Positions 9,433 to 18,913 are shown, counted from the stretch's first letter. The stretch: 52,631 nucleotides of DNA from Symbiodinium natans (GCA_905221605.1 CAJNDS010002202.1:758248-810878), one strand, 5' to 3'. Numbers and translations are program-made. Notes: a model not told the origin generated them from the sequence alone.

Positions 9433-9533
9433 CCCTAAACCCTAAACCCTAACCCCTAAACCCTAAACCCTAAACCCTAAATCCTAAACCCTAAACCCTA
9501 AACCCTAAACCCTAAATCCCTAAACCCTAAAAA
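9433..9533 (-). repeat. CCCTAAA block
   Basis: About 14 units, left of an exon-like island. Confidence 0.95.
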
Positions 9534-9542
9534 AATGTGTAG

Positions 9543-9624
9543 GGTCTCCGCCTGCCTCGAGAGTGATGGTATCACACTGGAGGTCGCGCATGGTGCGCGC
9601 GACGACGGAGTCCAGGTAGCACTC
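9543..9624. CDS. Exon-like island, both strands splice-bounded
   Basis: The - reading (9556-9624) follows AAACCCAG and ends GAG|GCAGG: 23 codons, phase 0, including CYLDSVVARTMRDLQCDTIT. The + reading (9543-9615) follows TGTGTAG and ends CCAG|GTAGC, including VSACLESDGITLEVAHGARD. G/C at third positions slightly favours -. Confidence 0.4.
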
Positions 9625-9649
9625 CTGGGTTTATAGGGTCCTTATGAGG

Positions 9650-9742
9650 GAGGGTTTAGGGTTTAGGGTTTAGGGTTCAGGGTTTAGGGTTTAGGGTTTA
9701 GGGTTTAGGGTTTGGTGTTTGGGGTTTGGGGTTTAGGGTTTA
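9650..9742 (+). repeat. TTTAGGG block
   Basis: About 12 units with TTTGGGG variants at the right end. Confidence 0.95.
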
Positions 9743-9895
9743 GACCCGCCCTATGAGCCCCAGGTCTATACCCCACCCACTAAACCCGGGCGTGGCAACC
9801 TGAAGGCCCCTAGATTTCTCCATAACCCCTGGATATACCTTATATGGTCCCTAATTATAGGCCCAAGTAGCCCCTAATGAACCCCCCAAAAAAAT

Positions 9896-9980
9896 TCAGT
9901 CCCTTGGCAACCGAGGGGCCGCGCCGAAGCCCAGGTTCACCAGCTGTGCGTCGGCGGCGCGCGCCACCAAGCAGGGCCAC
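9896..9980 (-). CDS. Possible terminal exon
   Basis: It follows CCGCTTACAG on the - strand and reads to a TGA, including LVARAADAQLVNLGFGAAPR. The absence of a GT downstream and the in-frame stop suggest a 3' end, but the + strand is also open. Product unknown. Confidence 0.35.
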
Positions 9981-10047
9981 CTGTAAGCGGTGGAGGGTTT
10001 AGGGTTTAGGGGTTGGGGTTTGGGGTTTAGGATTTGGGCGTTTTCGG

Positions 10048-10150
10048 CTAGACCCTAGAGTAATCTAGGAATAGACTGGGCACCCTTTTTGGTTTTTAAG
10101 GGAACCCAAACCCCCTAAAAAGGGGAATACGGGCCTGCTCTAGGCCCTAG
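10048..10150. mobile_element. MITE-like element, family M1 (complete)
   Basis: Terminal inverted repeats: left CTAGACCCTAGAGTA, right GCTCTAGGCCCTAG read outwards. The interior contains GCACCCTTTTTGGTTTTTAA. At 103 bp it is non-coding. It defines the M1 family together with 14185-14296 and 34959-35114. Confidence 0.8.
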
Positions 10151-10214
10151 TTGGTCTGTATGGGTCTTGGGTTTAGGGCGTTCGGGGCTTTTGGGGCTAT
10201 AGGGATTTAAGGAG

Positions 10215-10685
10215 GGATAACCCTAAACCGTAGAAGCCCTAAACCCTAAACCCTAAACCCTAAACCCTAAACCCTAAACCGATTTACCCTAAACCCTAAA
10301 CACCCCAAACACCCAAAGCTCGAAGCCTCAGACCCAGAACGCTTTGTAAACCTTCAAACCCACAACCGTTAAGCCCTTGAAGCTGAAAACCCGTGCAGCG
10401 ATCGACCTTCTAGACCGGAAAACCCAAAACTTTGAACCCTAACATCTGAACTTGAAATTGAAAGAACTTAAAAAAAGGCTAAAGCTTAAACCCTATACGA
10501 CCTTCAAGCCCTAAACCATAGACCCGAAGACCCCGAAAAGCTTAGAACCCGAAACGCTGAATCGCCCAAACCCCAAAAAGCTAAACGGCCAAATTAAACC
10601 CTAAACCCTACACCTTACCACCTTAACACCTTAAAGCCCTACAACCTAGAACCCCAAACCCTACAAACCCTGAAACCCTAAACGC
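10215..10685 (-). repeat. CCCTAAA block with long degenerate tail
   Basis: Clean units at 10237-10280, then about 400 bases of CCCTAAA-like DNA so diverged that only the CCC-TAA rhythm remains. Confidence 0.75.
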
Positions 10686-10830
10686 GGGGCTAAGGCTCAG
10701 GGTTTAGGGCTTAGGGCTTGGGGTCTTGGATTTAGGGTTTAGGGCTTAGGGTTTATCGGAGGTGGGGCGCTCAACCCTCAGACCCGCAGCGCGAAGACCT
10801 GTTCGAGCACATCCTGCGCCCCGGAAGACC

Positions 10831-10934
10831 CTGGTTCTTAGTAGGGAATGAGGGAGTTCGGGCCCTATATATACTCCCTTAAAGGGATCATATAGGGTAC
10901 CACGTTCCCTCATTCCCTCCTAAGAAACAGCCAG
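10831..10934. mobile_element. MITE-like element, family M5 (complete)
   Basis: About 25-bp inverted arms: left CTGGTTCTTAGTAGGGAATG, right the near-complement ending CTAAGAAACAGCCAG. The A/T-rich centre is itself nearly palindromic (CTCCCTTAAAGGGATCATAT). Non-coding. Confidence 0.85.
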
Positions 10935-11004
10935 TGAAGACCCGAAGCCCTTCGGCCGCAAACTCGAAAGGCCCCCAACAGGGATCCCTTATGAAGCCCT
11001 CAGC

Positions 11005-11205
11005 GAGACCCTAAACCCTAAACCTTAAACCCTAAAACCCTAGAAGCCCTAAACCCTAAACCCTAGAAGCCCTAAACCCTAAACCCTAGAAGCCCTAAGC
11101 CCTAAGCCCTAAGCCCTAAGCCCTAAGCCCTAAACCCTAAAGCCTAAACCCTAAACCCTAAACCCTAAACCCTAACCCCTAAACCCTAACCCCTAAACCC
11201 TCGAA
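11005..11205 (-). repeat. CCCTAAA block with CCCTAGAAG and CCCTAAG sub-repeats
   Basis: Contains a three-copy higher-order unit (CCCTAAACCCTAGAAG) and a five-copy CCCTAAG run, so variants have been amplified locally. Confidence 0.9.
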
Positions 11206-11212
11206 CCCAAAC

Positions 11213-11286
11213 AGATCTGAAGCCTGGCCACGTGCAGCTGGCAGGACCAGCGCTCGGCCCGCCATGCGTGATGGAGCTCCCATAGC
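11213..11286 (-). CDS. Exon-like island, aromatic/basic
   Basis: It follows CCTACCCAG on the - strand and ends before GTTTGGGTT. It reads LWELHHAWRAERWSCQLHVA. CCCTAAA lies left and TTTAGGG right. Other frames are also partly open. Confidence 0.35.
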
Positions 11287-11630
11287 CTGGGTAGGTTTAG
11301 GGTTTAGGGTTTAGGTTTAGGGTTTAGGGTTTAGGATTTAGGACTTAGGGTTTAGGGGGGTTTTGAGTTCTAGTGTTTAGGGTTCTCAGGTTTAGGGTTT
11401 GGGGTTCATGGAGCTCTCATAGCCTGGATTTGCAGGTTTAGGGCTTCGGGTGTAGGGTTTTAAGGTTTTGGGCTTTAGGGTTTTAAAGGTTTTGGGTTTT
11501 AGGGTTTAAGGTGTAAACGTTTAAGGCTTAGGGTTTTAGGGTTTCCAGGTTTAGGGTTTGAGGGTGTGCGGGTTTGAAGGTTTTTAAGGTTTAGAGTTAG
11601 AGTTTTGGCGTGCGACTTCTGGCTGAGGGC

Positions 11631-11680
11631 TTCAAGGGACTAAAGGAGGGACCCTTGTAAGGGAACTTGGGGGGGCAATG
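11631..11680 (+). repeat. Dispersed repeat, uninterrupted copy
   Basis: CAAGGGACTAAAGGAGGGAC continuing CCTTGTAAGGGAACTTGGGG. The same segment at 22679-22840 is split by a 111-bp insert (see findings). Confidence 0.8.
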
Positions 11681-11899
11681 TAGGGGCTTCTTAGGTATGA
11701 AAGGCTTGTTGTTTTGAGGGGTTTACGAAAACAGGGAAACCCTAAAATAGCCCCCCAGATGCTAAGATACCCGAATAAGGTACCCCCTATTTGCAAAAAA
11801 AAAAAAACCTTATAGTGGAAGATAATGAAGGGCCCTCCTTATGCTCCTTAAGGTTCGGCCCTCAGCATGCGCATATCAGCAAGCAGCCTAACCGCAACC

Positions 11900-12037
11900 A
11901 TTCTAAACCCTGAACCCTAAACCCTAAATCCTGAACCCTAAGCCCCTAACCCTAAACCCTAAGCCCTAAACCCTAAGCCCTAAACCCTAAGCCCTAAGCC
12001 CTAAACCCTCAACCCTAAACCCTCAGCCCTAAGTGAG
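11900..12037 (-). repeat. CCCTAAA/CCCTAAG block
   Basis: About 19 units alternating CCCTAAA and CCCTAAG. Confidence 0.95.
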
Positions 12038-12307
12038 GCCCTTGATGCTGACCTCCTCCCCCCCCCTCCGAAGGTGTAACTATGACCGCTCTCTTTGCCA
12101 GCAGAGGGACACAGCCACGTCTGTCGCTTCTGCGAGCCTCACATGCGAAGTTTAGGGTTGAGGGTCTGAGGTTAAGGGATTTGGCACCTAAATTCTAAGG
12201 ATCTAGGGCTGAGCAACCGTCCGAACCTTCCGAGCTGCTGTGGCGCTAACACTGGTCATCTCAATGGCGCCCAACCGCGAGCTCTCTGAGGACGGGCGCC
12301 CTTGAGC

Positions 12308-12405
12308 GCTAAACCCTAAACCCTAAACCCTAATCCCTAATCCCTAAACCCTAAACCCTAAACCCTAAACCCTAAACCCTAAACCCTAAACCCTAAACCC
12401 TAAAC
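12308..12405 (-). repeat. CCCTAAA block
   Basis: About 14 units, abutting the 12406-12641 island with no spacer. Confidence 0.95.
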
Positions 12406-12641
12406 CCTTGGGGCAGCAGCTTCTTGTGCTGCTTCAGCAGGGATAACGGCCTGAGGTAGCCCAGAACCATCTTGACAAGGCTGAAGGATGCTCTTGGTTC
12501 CACCCTGTGGTTGAAGTCCTTGTGCCTGTCCTCCTGCCAGGCTGCTGCGTCCACGAGGTACGCGTCGAACTCCGTGTCATCATTCACGTGTCGCACGCGT
12601 GCCTCACCATATTCTTGTACTTGCTTGGTTGGCAGGGCCAC
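12406..12641 (-). CDS. Longest exon-like island in the mosaic
   Basis: An open - frame of about 79 codons, rich in G/C at third positions. It contains VDAAAWQEDRHKDFNHRVEP then FSLVKMVLGYLRPLSLLKQH. The 3' edge is CAAGG|GTTTAGGG, so a telomere-derived donor is available exactly where the block starts. The 5' edge has no clear AG acceptor and continues into A/T-rich DNA. No family recognised. Well supported as coding by length and composition. Confidence 0.5.
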
Positions 12642-12915
12642 AGAGTTTATATAGGATTTCTAAAAAAATATGAAGTAGGGCTCATATTTCTTGTACCCAA
12701 TGTATACACTCACCAACACTAAAAAGGAATCTTATATCCACGCACCAAAAACAGTAAAAAAAAAAAAAAAACTGCTTCGTATAGAGGGCTTAGCAACTTA
12801 CGGCTTAGGGTTTTGCAGAAGCACAGGGAGACAAAGGCGCCTCTATCAGAACTCTTGGGGCTCATAAAGTGTGGAGGTGCTCTGCTGTGAGATCTTGGGA
12901 ATTCAGGAGTAGTGG

Positions 12916-13010
12916 CCCTAAACCCTAAACCCTAAACCCTAAGCCCTAAGCCCTATGCCCTAAGCCCTAAGCCCTAAACCCCAAACCCCAAACCCTAAAC
13001 CCTAAACCCT
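12916..13010 (-). repeat. CCCTAAA/CCCTAAG block
   Basis: About 13 units of mixed variants. Confidence 0.95.
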
Positions 13011-13081
13011 TCAGCTTAGGGTCTGAAGGCGTTGGAGCTCGAGAGTTGCATGTCTGCCGTATGCGAATGCACCCTTACTAG

Positions 13082-13270
13082 GGTTTAGGGTTTAAGGGGT
13101 TAAGGGTTGAAGGGTTGAAGGGTTTAAGGGGTTTAAGGGTTTAAGGGTTTAAGGACTAAAGGGTTTAGGGGTTTCGGGCTTTAGGGCTCAAGGGTTTAAG
13201 TTTAGGGTTTAAGGGTTTAGGGGCTTAGGGTTTGGGATTTAGTGCTTTAGGGCTTAAAGGCTTAGGGGCT
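13082..13270 (+). repeat. Degenerate TTTAGGG block
   Basis: GGGTTTAAGGG-type octamers and nonamers, clearly derived from the heptamer. Confidence 0.85.
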
Positions 13271-14184
13271 AAATGTTTATATCGGAAAACCCCACACAGT
13301 ACCCTATGGGAACAGTATACTTTGGACTTTGGGGGTCGCTGAGTAGGGTGGTTCGGGCCTAAACCCGAAACTCCAAACTCGAAACATCTGAACCCCAATC
13401 CCAAAACCCCAAAACCTGTAAATCCTGAGCTCTAGTCCCTGGTACGGTTCGACTAGAGCTATGGGGGTCAAAAACCTAAACCCTAAACCCTAAACCCTAA
13501 ACCGTAAACCCTAAACCTGCGCCGAGATACATGGGAGCGCTTCGCTGCCATCCGTACGGAGGCCAAGTAGCCTGAACAGGAGCTGCCAGGGTGTAGAGTC
13601 TCCTAAACCCGAAACCCGAAACCCTAAACCAAAACCCAAAACCCAAAACCCAAAACCCTCAACCCTCAACCCTAAACCCTAAACCCTCTAGCTAGAGATT
13701 CACGGGTCCAGGCGTTTAAAGGTTCATGGATAAGTTCAGGCGAGTTTAGGGTGGCTTTCCAGGCCCACAGAGGATGCACCTCGAGCCGTGCCCTAAACCC
13801 CCAAAAGCCTCAACTTCTAAACCCTAAAGGGTTTTGAGCTTAGGGTGTAGGCTTTAGGGTTAAACAGTTAAACAGCTTAAACCCTGGAACGCCTAACCCT
13901 GAACCCTAAACCCCGAAATCCTCAGCCCCTCCCCAACGCGCACATTCCACAAATCGGAGTGGAGGTCGCCATTTTGGGTTGAGGGGTTGGGGTTTTGGGG
14001 TTTAGGGTTTGGGGCTTAGGGATTGGAGTTTGATGCTTAGAGTTTGGGGTTCTGGGTTTAAGCAGGGATGAGGGTGTAGGCTCTGGTTATAAACGGGCTC
14101 TGGCTGAGGGATTTGGACCTTCGGAGGGCCCAAAGCACTAACCCCAAACACTGCATGGCTTTAGGGTCTTGGGGGTTCAGAGAT

Positions 14185-14296
14185 CTAGACCGAAGACTAG
14201 GAATGAAAACGGGCGCCCTTTGTGGTTTGAAGGGGTTTAACATCGCCCCCCCCCTCGCCCCGGCCCAAAAGGGAATCAGGCCCTACTCCGGGTTAC
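14185..14296. mobile_element. MITE-like element, family M1
   Basis: Left end CTAGACCGAAGACTAGGAAT, interior GGGCGCCCTTTGTGGTTTGA, right end CCTACTCCGGGTTAC. It has a C-rich insertion in the middle and is followed at once by a CCCTAAA block. Confidence 0.7.
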
Positions 14297-14382
14297 AAAA
14301 ACCCCTAAACCCTAAACCCTAAACCCTTAAGGGGAATGGGAGTGGTCAAGGGCCTCAGAGACCGCGAGGTTGGCAGGAAAAC

Positions 14383-14427
14383 CTCCAGGAGCTTCTTTCC
14401 CTGCCTGGGCTTCGGCCGCAAAGGAAT
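14383..14427 (-). CDS. Exon-like island
   Basis: It follows AAACCCAAG on - and ends GGAG|GTTTTCC. It reads SFAAEAQAGKEAPG and the frame stays open past the donor. A second - frame is open too. Confidence 0.3.
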
Positions 14428-15011
14428 CTTGGGTTTCTTTCTTTTTTGTTTAGGGTTTAGGGTCTAGGGATTAGGGGTTTAGAGTTTAGGGTGGTGGTGG
14501 GGGGGGGGGTGGTTGAATGTTGAGGGCTTAGGACTTGGGGCTTGTAAGTTTTTGGGGTTTAGGACTTTTTGTCGGTTTCGAATATTGGTGGTTCAGGACT
14601 TTTTGGGGTGTTCGAGTTCTTGGGGTTTGCATGCTGGGTTTAGGATTTTGTCGGTTAGGGGTTTTTGCGGATTTGAATTTTGGGGTTTCCAGCTTTAGGG
14701 TGTTAGGGTCCCAAAGGAGTATGGGGTTTCCGAAAACAGGGGTACCTTATTCGGGTCCTGATTATAAGGGATCCTACCATTTGGGGTCTATATTGAGGGT
14801 CTCGTATTTTCGTACACCCTAAACCCTAAACCCAAATCCTAAACCCCTCAACCCCACAAGCCCTACAAGCCGTAAACCCTAAACCCGAAACCCTAAACCC
14901 TACAAACCCTACAAGCCGTAAACCCTAGACCCTAAACCCTGATCTGAACCCTAAATCCTAAACCCGGACCCTTTTTAGTTGTTTAGGGTGTTAGGGTTCT
15001 AGAGGCATATG

Positions 15012-15112
15012 GGTGGTTGTCAAAAATCATCATCCCTTTTTGGGGTACCCTAGATAGTAAGTGCCACATTATTCTAAGGATCCAAAAAGGGACCATAATC
15101 TTGACAATCACC
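15012..15112. mobile_element. Hairpin MITE-like element, family M8
   Basis: About 31-bp inverted arms: left GGTGGTTGTCAAAAATCATC, right ending TTGACAATCACC, around a loop of about 40 bases. Its right end abuts CCCTAAA. It sits between 32-bp direct repeats (14981-15012 and 15151-15182). Confidence 0.8.
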
Positions 15113-15183
15113 CTAAACCCGAAACCCTAAACCCTAAACCCTAAACCAGGGTTTAGGGTGTTAGGGTCCTAGAGGCATATGGT

Positions 15184-15218
15184 TCGGGGAGGAGCTTCTC
15201 CAAAGGGGCACGGTAGAT
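15184..15218 (-). CDS. Small exon-like island
   Basis: It follows the strong acceptor CCGCTTTGCAG on - and reads IYRAPLEKLLPE. The donor side is unclear (a GA would be required). Confidence 0.3.
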
Positions 15219-15258
15219 CTGCAAAGCGGACGCTGTGCGGAGCGGCCGCCTCCTACGC

Positions 15259-15279
15259 GGGGGGGGGGGGGGGGGGGGG
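15259..15279 (+). repeat. Poly-G run, 21 bases
   Basis: Uninterrupted G run. Confidence 0.95.
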
Positions 15280-15298
15280 TGCCCCGACCCCATGGTCT

Positions 15299-15395
15299 AG
15301 CCCTAAACCCTAAAAACCCTAAACCCTAAACCCTAAACACTAAACCCTAAACCCTAACCCTCAAACCCTAAACCCTACACCCTAAACCCCTAAAC
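15299..15395 (-). repeat. CCCTAAA block
   Basis: About 13 units. Confidence 0.95.
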
Positions 15396-16639
15396 CCTAC
15401 AAGCCCTATAACATAAGCCCTAAACTGGGTTCAGGGTTTTGGGTTTTTGGGCTGAAGGTCAGTGAAGGAACTCATACAAAGTACATGGAGAATAGGGCGC
15501 TAGGGTTTTAGGGTTTTAGGCGTGTTAGGGTTTACCGTTTACGGTTTAGGGGAACTGGAGCCCAAGTCTTATGGCCTCTACAAGTCTACAAAGCCCAGAC
15601 CAGCCTCAACAAAGACATGCGCAGATCATACCCCTTCTGCCCTAAACTTATTAGAGTTTAGGGTTTGGGTGCAGGGTTTATTGGGTTTAGGGATTCGGGG
15701 TTTCGAGTATGGGGTTTCGAGTATGGGGCTTCTGGTTTAGGGTTTGGGGGTCTGGGAAATTCGGGCTTCGGGGCGCTTGCTGGGAACTTCAGGGCATTAG
15801 GGACCTTCTCCCTAAACCCTAAACCCTAAACCCTAAACCACGGCATTCTATGGGGTGCCAGTGCCCACTTCCCTGCTTGCCTAGTATGTGGGAGCCTTTA
15901 CTTGGTAGCCCAGCAACCATATCTAACAGCCAGGTTGCTTTATTAGGGAGCCCATAACCAAACAAAGGGTAAAGGGTACCGCTGGGCTACCCAGTGTAGG
16001 CTCCTCCCTAAACCCTAAACCCTAAACCCTAAACCCTAAACCCCAAACCCTAAACCCTAAACCCTATACGACAGTTCTCAAAAAAGTCACTTCAGGATCC
16101 GGGTCTGGGGGGTGTTCGGCCTCCTACACCCTAAACCCATATGATTTCAAGAAGGGTATACTTTTTAGGTACAAGTAGCTATAATAGGAACCCAGAACCA
16201 AACAAAGTATTAAAGTATAGTACTCCAAAACCCAGTTAGGGTCTAGGGTGTAGGGTTTAGGGTATGAAGTTGAGGGGATAAAGATTCAAGGGGGTCTTCG
16301 GGGGTTCAGGGATTCGGGGTTTCGGGTTGAAGTTTGAAGGGGCTCTGTGGGATTCCGCAGTGTGGTCTTGGAGTTGATGGCTTGAAGGCTTCTGCGGGCT
16401 CCCTCAACCCTACACCCTGAAACACAATTACCTGCTATGTTGCTGGGGCTTCCAAGGGGCTATAGGGCATGCTGAAGTGTCAGATTTTCAAGTAAAGGTT
16501 GGCTAAACCCTAAACCCAAAACCCAAAACCCAAAACTCTAAACCCGAAACCTTGCCCATGGTTTAGGGAGGGTTGCGGGTTTAGGGTTTGATGTAGGCTG
16601 AGGGTTGAAGCCCTACAGTAATCGAATGAGTCCGTCAGC

Positions 16640-16755
16640 CCTCCAACCCTAAACCCTAAACCCCTAAACCCCTAAACCCCTAAACCCCTAAACCCCTAAA
16701 CCCCTAAACCCCTAAACCCCTAAACCCCTAAACCCCTAAACCCCTAAACCCTGTC
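16640..16755 (-). repeat. CCCCTAAA octamer array
   Basis: About eleven near-perfect 8-bp units (CCCCTAAA) between a few heptamers. A telomere-like unit with one extra C, homogenised over about 90 bases. Confidence 0.95.
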
Positions 16756-16764
16756 CCCCTAAAC

Positions 16765-16853
16765 CACATAAGCCTTTTCCGCGTCGCAGGTCCTCCTGTG
16801 GCAGGCTGCGATCGAAGAACTTGCCATCGATGTAGAGCTCATACTCCAAGGGC
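16765..16853 (-). CDS. Exon-like island with both splice sites telomere-derived
   Basis: The - strand acceptor is CCCTAAACAG| and the donor |GTTTAGGGGG, so the island is bounded exactly by telomeric units. It is open for 29 codons plus split codons and contains LEYELYIDGKFFDRSLPQED, a convincing protein reading with high G/C at third positions. No family recognised. This is the cleanest example of the telomere-edged exon pattern. Confidence 0.55.
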
Positions 16854-16854
16854 C

Positions 16855-16955
16855 TGTTTAGGGTTTAGGGTTTAGGTTTAGGGTTTAGGGTTTAGGGTTT
16901 AGGGTTTAGGGTTTAGGGTTTAGGGTTTAGGGTTTAGGGCTTAGGGTTTAGGGTT
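16855..16955 (+). repeat. TTTAGGG block
   Basis: About 14 units. On the - strand it would be the 3' end of the preceding intron. Confidence 0.95.
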
Positions 16956-17224
16956 TGCTGTGATAGGGCGTAGATGCTGGGAAGGTTAGGTTTCGGAACA
17001 AGCTCGAAAGCTTCGTGAGGTGCGAAAAGCAGCATTGGCCCGATTGTGGAGGGCCACCTAACACTTTTCTCCCACCCCACGCCGTCCAAGGCGGCAAAGC
17101 CACCCAAACCTATTCCTTTTAGGGTTTAGGCCTGAACTAGGGAAGCCACACAGAGGCCAGGGTGGGCAGAGGGGGGCCAGGTCAGGGGGGGCCAGGTAGG
17201 GAGGGGTCGAAAAGGCCAGGACAG

Positions 17225-17330
17225 GGGTGCTCCGGTATTGGGCCCATCGTGGGTGCTACCGACCTCCGACGAACGACCTGGGTCGGCTTGCGCCATCGAG
17301 GTCGAGGAGCTTAGGCGCCGCCTCTGTACT
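17225..17330 (+). CDS. Exon-like island, 106 nt
   Basis: It follows GGACAG and ends TGTACT|GTAGGG. One base plus 35 codons are open, including LPTSDERPGSACAIEVEELR, a good coding-like reading that is acidic/basic and possibly helical at the end. Product unknown. Confidence 0.45.
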
Positions 17331-18080
17331 GTAGGGTTCCTCTACCCCCCCCCCCCCCCGACCCCTCCGTGTGGGCTCATACTCCAAGGGTGTAGGATGG
17401 CTCAGAGTATGGCATGGGTAGTGGAATAAGGTTGGAAGTAAGGTTTGGGGTTTTTGGGTTTTTGGGTTTAGGGTTTAGGGTTTTGCAACCCAAGTTAGGG
17501 TACTTCTAGCGAAACTTTTAACCACTCATGAACCTCCTATGTTTGTTAGAGCAGCCCTGAAAGCCCAAAACCTTCAACCCCGAACCCCAACCGGCTCCTC
17601 ATAAAAGCCCACCCCCTTACACCGTAAACCCTACAACCCCTAAGCCCCTGCCAAACCCGAGAGTCCTAACCACCAAATCCTAAACCCTCAGCCCCGAAAG
17701 CCCTAAATCCTCAAACCCCATGGCCGTAATACGAATCCTCACAAAACCATGTATGGCCACCTTAAACCCTAAACCCTAAACCTTAAACCCTAAACCCCAA
17801 ACCCTAATTTCAACCCTTCACCCCAAACCCTTGTAAGGCCAATCATGGACCCTGGACCCCCAGAGAAACAGACCATTCACGAACCCTAAACCCACCTCCC
17901 AACACCCTAATTCGAACCCTAGGCCCTAAACCCCAAACCTAAACCCCTAACCTAAACTCCAAACCCTAAACCCTAAACCCCGAACCCCAAACCCTAAACC
18001 CCAAACCCCAAACCCTGAATCTTGAGCCTTAAACCCTAAACCTTACTTATAACCTTTTTCCACTACCCGTCGGGAGGAAG

Positions 18081-18167
18081 CTCGCCAGGCGGGCCCGGCA
18101 GTTCGCCGTAGCGCCTCTTGGCTCGCCCCCTCGGGTGTGGCCGCCTCGGGTGCTTCGCTTGCCGCAG
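18081..18167. CDS. Exon-like island, Ala/Ser-rich
   Basis: The + reading lies between GGAGGAAG and CCGCAG|GTGTTTG and contains ARQAGPAVRRSASWLAPSG. The - strand is open as well (contains SEAPEAATPEGASQEALRRT before |GTAGTGG). Strand unresolved. Confidence 0.4.
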
Positions 18168-18217
18168 GTGTTTGAAGGGGTCTGAGTGGGGTTTGGGGTT
18201 TAGGGTTTAGGGTTTAG

Positions 18218-18287
18218 GCTTGTAGGGCTTGTAGGGCTTGTAGGGCTTGTAGGGCTTGTAGGGCTTGTAGGGCTTGTAGGGCTTGTG
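18218..18287 (+). repeat. TAGGGCTTG nonamer array
   Basis: About eight tandem copies of a 9-bp unit derived from a telomere-like motif. On - it would encode a Thr-Ser-Pro repeat, which is the reason for the ORF there. Confidence 0.95.
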
Positions 18288-18522
18288 GGGGTTTGGGGTG
18301 TGGGGCTTCCAGGCGCTTCGCAGGGGTTGGGAGCTTTTGTTGGTGTAAGGCTTAGGTTTTCGGGTTCACGGCACCTTGAGGCCCAACCGGCAAACTCCAC
18401 CCAGAACCCTAAGCCCTAAACCCTAAACCCTAAACCCTAAACCCTAAACCCCCTCAGTCCTAAACCCTAAGCCCAATCTTGATGTTCATCGCTTCCCAAG
18501 GCTAGGTGCTGTGTCACTCTAA

Positions 18523-18587
18523 AGGTTTAGGGTTTAGGGTTTAGGGTTTAGGGTTTAGGGTTTTAGGGTTTTAGGGTTTAGGGTTCA
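18523..18587 (+). repeat. TTTAGGG block
   Basis: About nine units, with two TTTTAGGG octamers. Confidence 0.95.
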
Positions 18588-18647
18588 TCTGCATGTGGCT
18601 GTGTCACACCGGATCACCGGACTCAGCCCTTGCCTAAGCAAGGTTCT

Positions 18648-18693
18648 GCTGACCTCTCCCCTCTGGCGGCCCTCCGGGGTGTAACTATGACCC
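18648..18693 (+). repeat. Dispersed repeat shared with 12047-12088
   Basis: Both copies read GCTGACCTC, a pyrimidine tract, CTCCGRRGGTGTAACTATGA. The right end runs into CCCTAAA here and into unique DNA at 12 kb. Confidence 0.75.
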
Positions 18694-18764
18694 TAAACCC
18701 TAAACCCTAAACCCTAAACCCTAAACCCTAAACCCTAAACCGTAAACCCTAAACCCTAAACCCT
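18690..18764 (-). repeat. CCCTAAA block
   Basis: About ten units left of the next island. Confidence 0.95.
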
Positions 18765-18771
18765 AGAACAC

Positions 18772-18913
18772 TTTTCTTCAGCGCACCTGGTTGGATGACG
18801 TTCTTGTTGAAGTCGGGAAAACCCCAAACCAGTGTCCCCAACCTTGAAGACCCTGAATCTGAAAACCCCTCTTGGAACTCATTGATCATTGATTGAAAGC
18901 CCTTGAGAGCCCA
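18772..18913 (-). CDS. Exon-like island, long, lower GC
   Basis: It follows TGTCGAGAG on - and ends AAGAAAA|GTGTTC. It is open for about 47 codons, including GFQSMINEFQEGFSDSG and GTLVWGFPDFNKNVIQPGAL. Third-position G/C is lower than in most islands. No family recognised. Confidence 0.45.

Noticed and set aside
13966-13985. Spliced-leader-like sequence GTCGCCATTTTGGGTTGAGG
   Set aside because: It resembles the dinoflagellate spliced leader at about 15 of 21 positions around GCCATTTTGG, but with mismatches at key places, no donor in the right place and no Sm-like site seen. Probably coincidence.
18200-18400. Thr-Ser-Pro repeat protein on -
   Set aside because: Generated by the TAGGGCTTG nonamer array. 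A nearby coding island cannot be excluded, but the repeat itself is not evidence for one.
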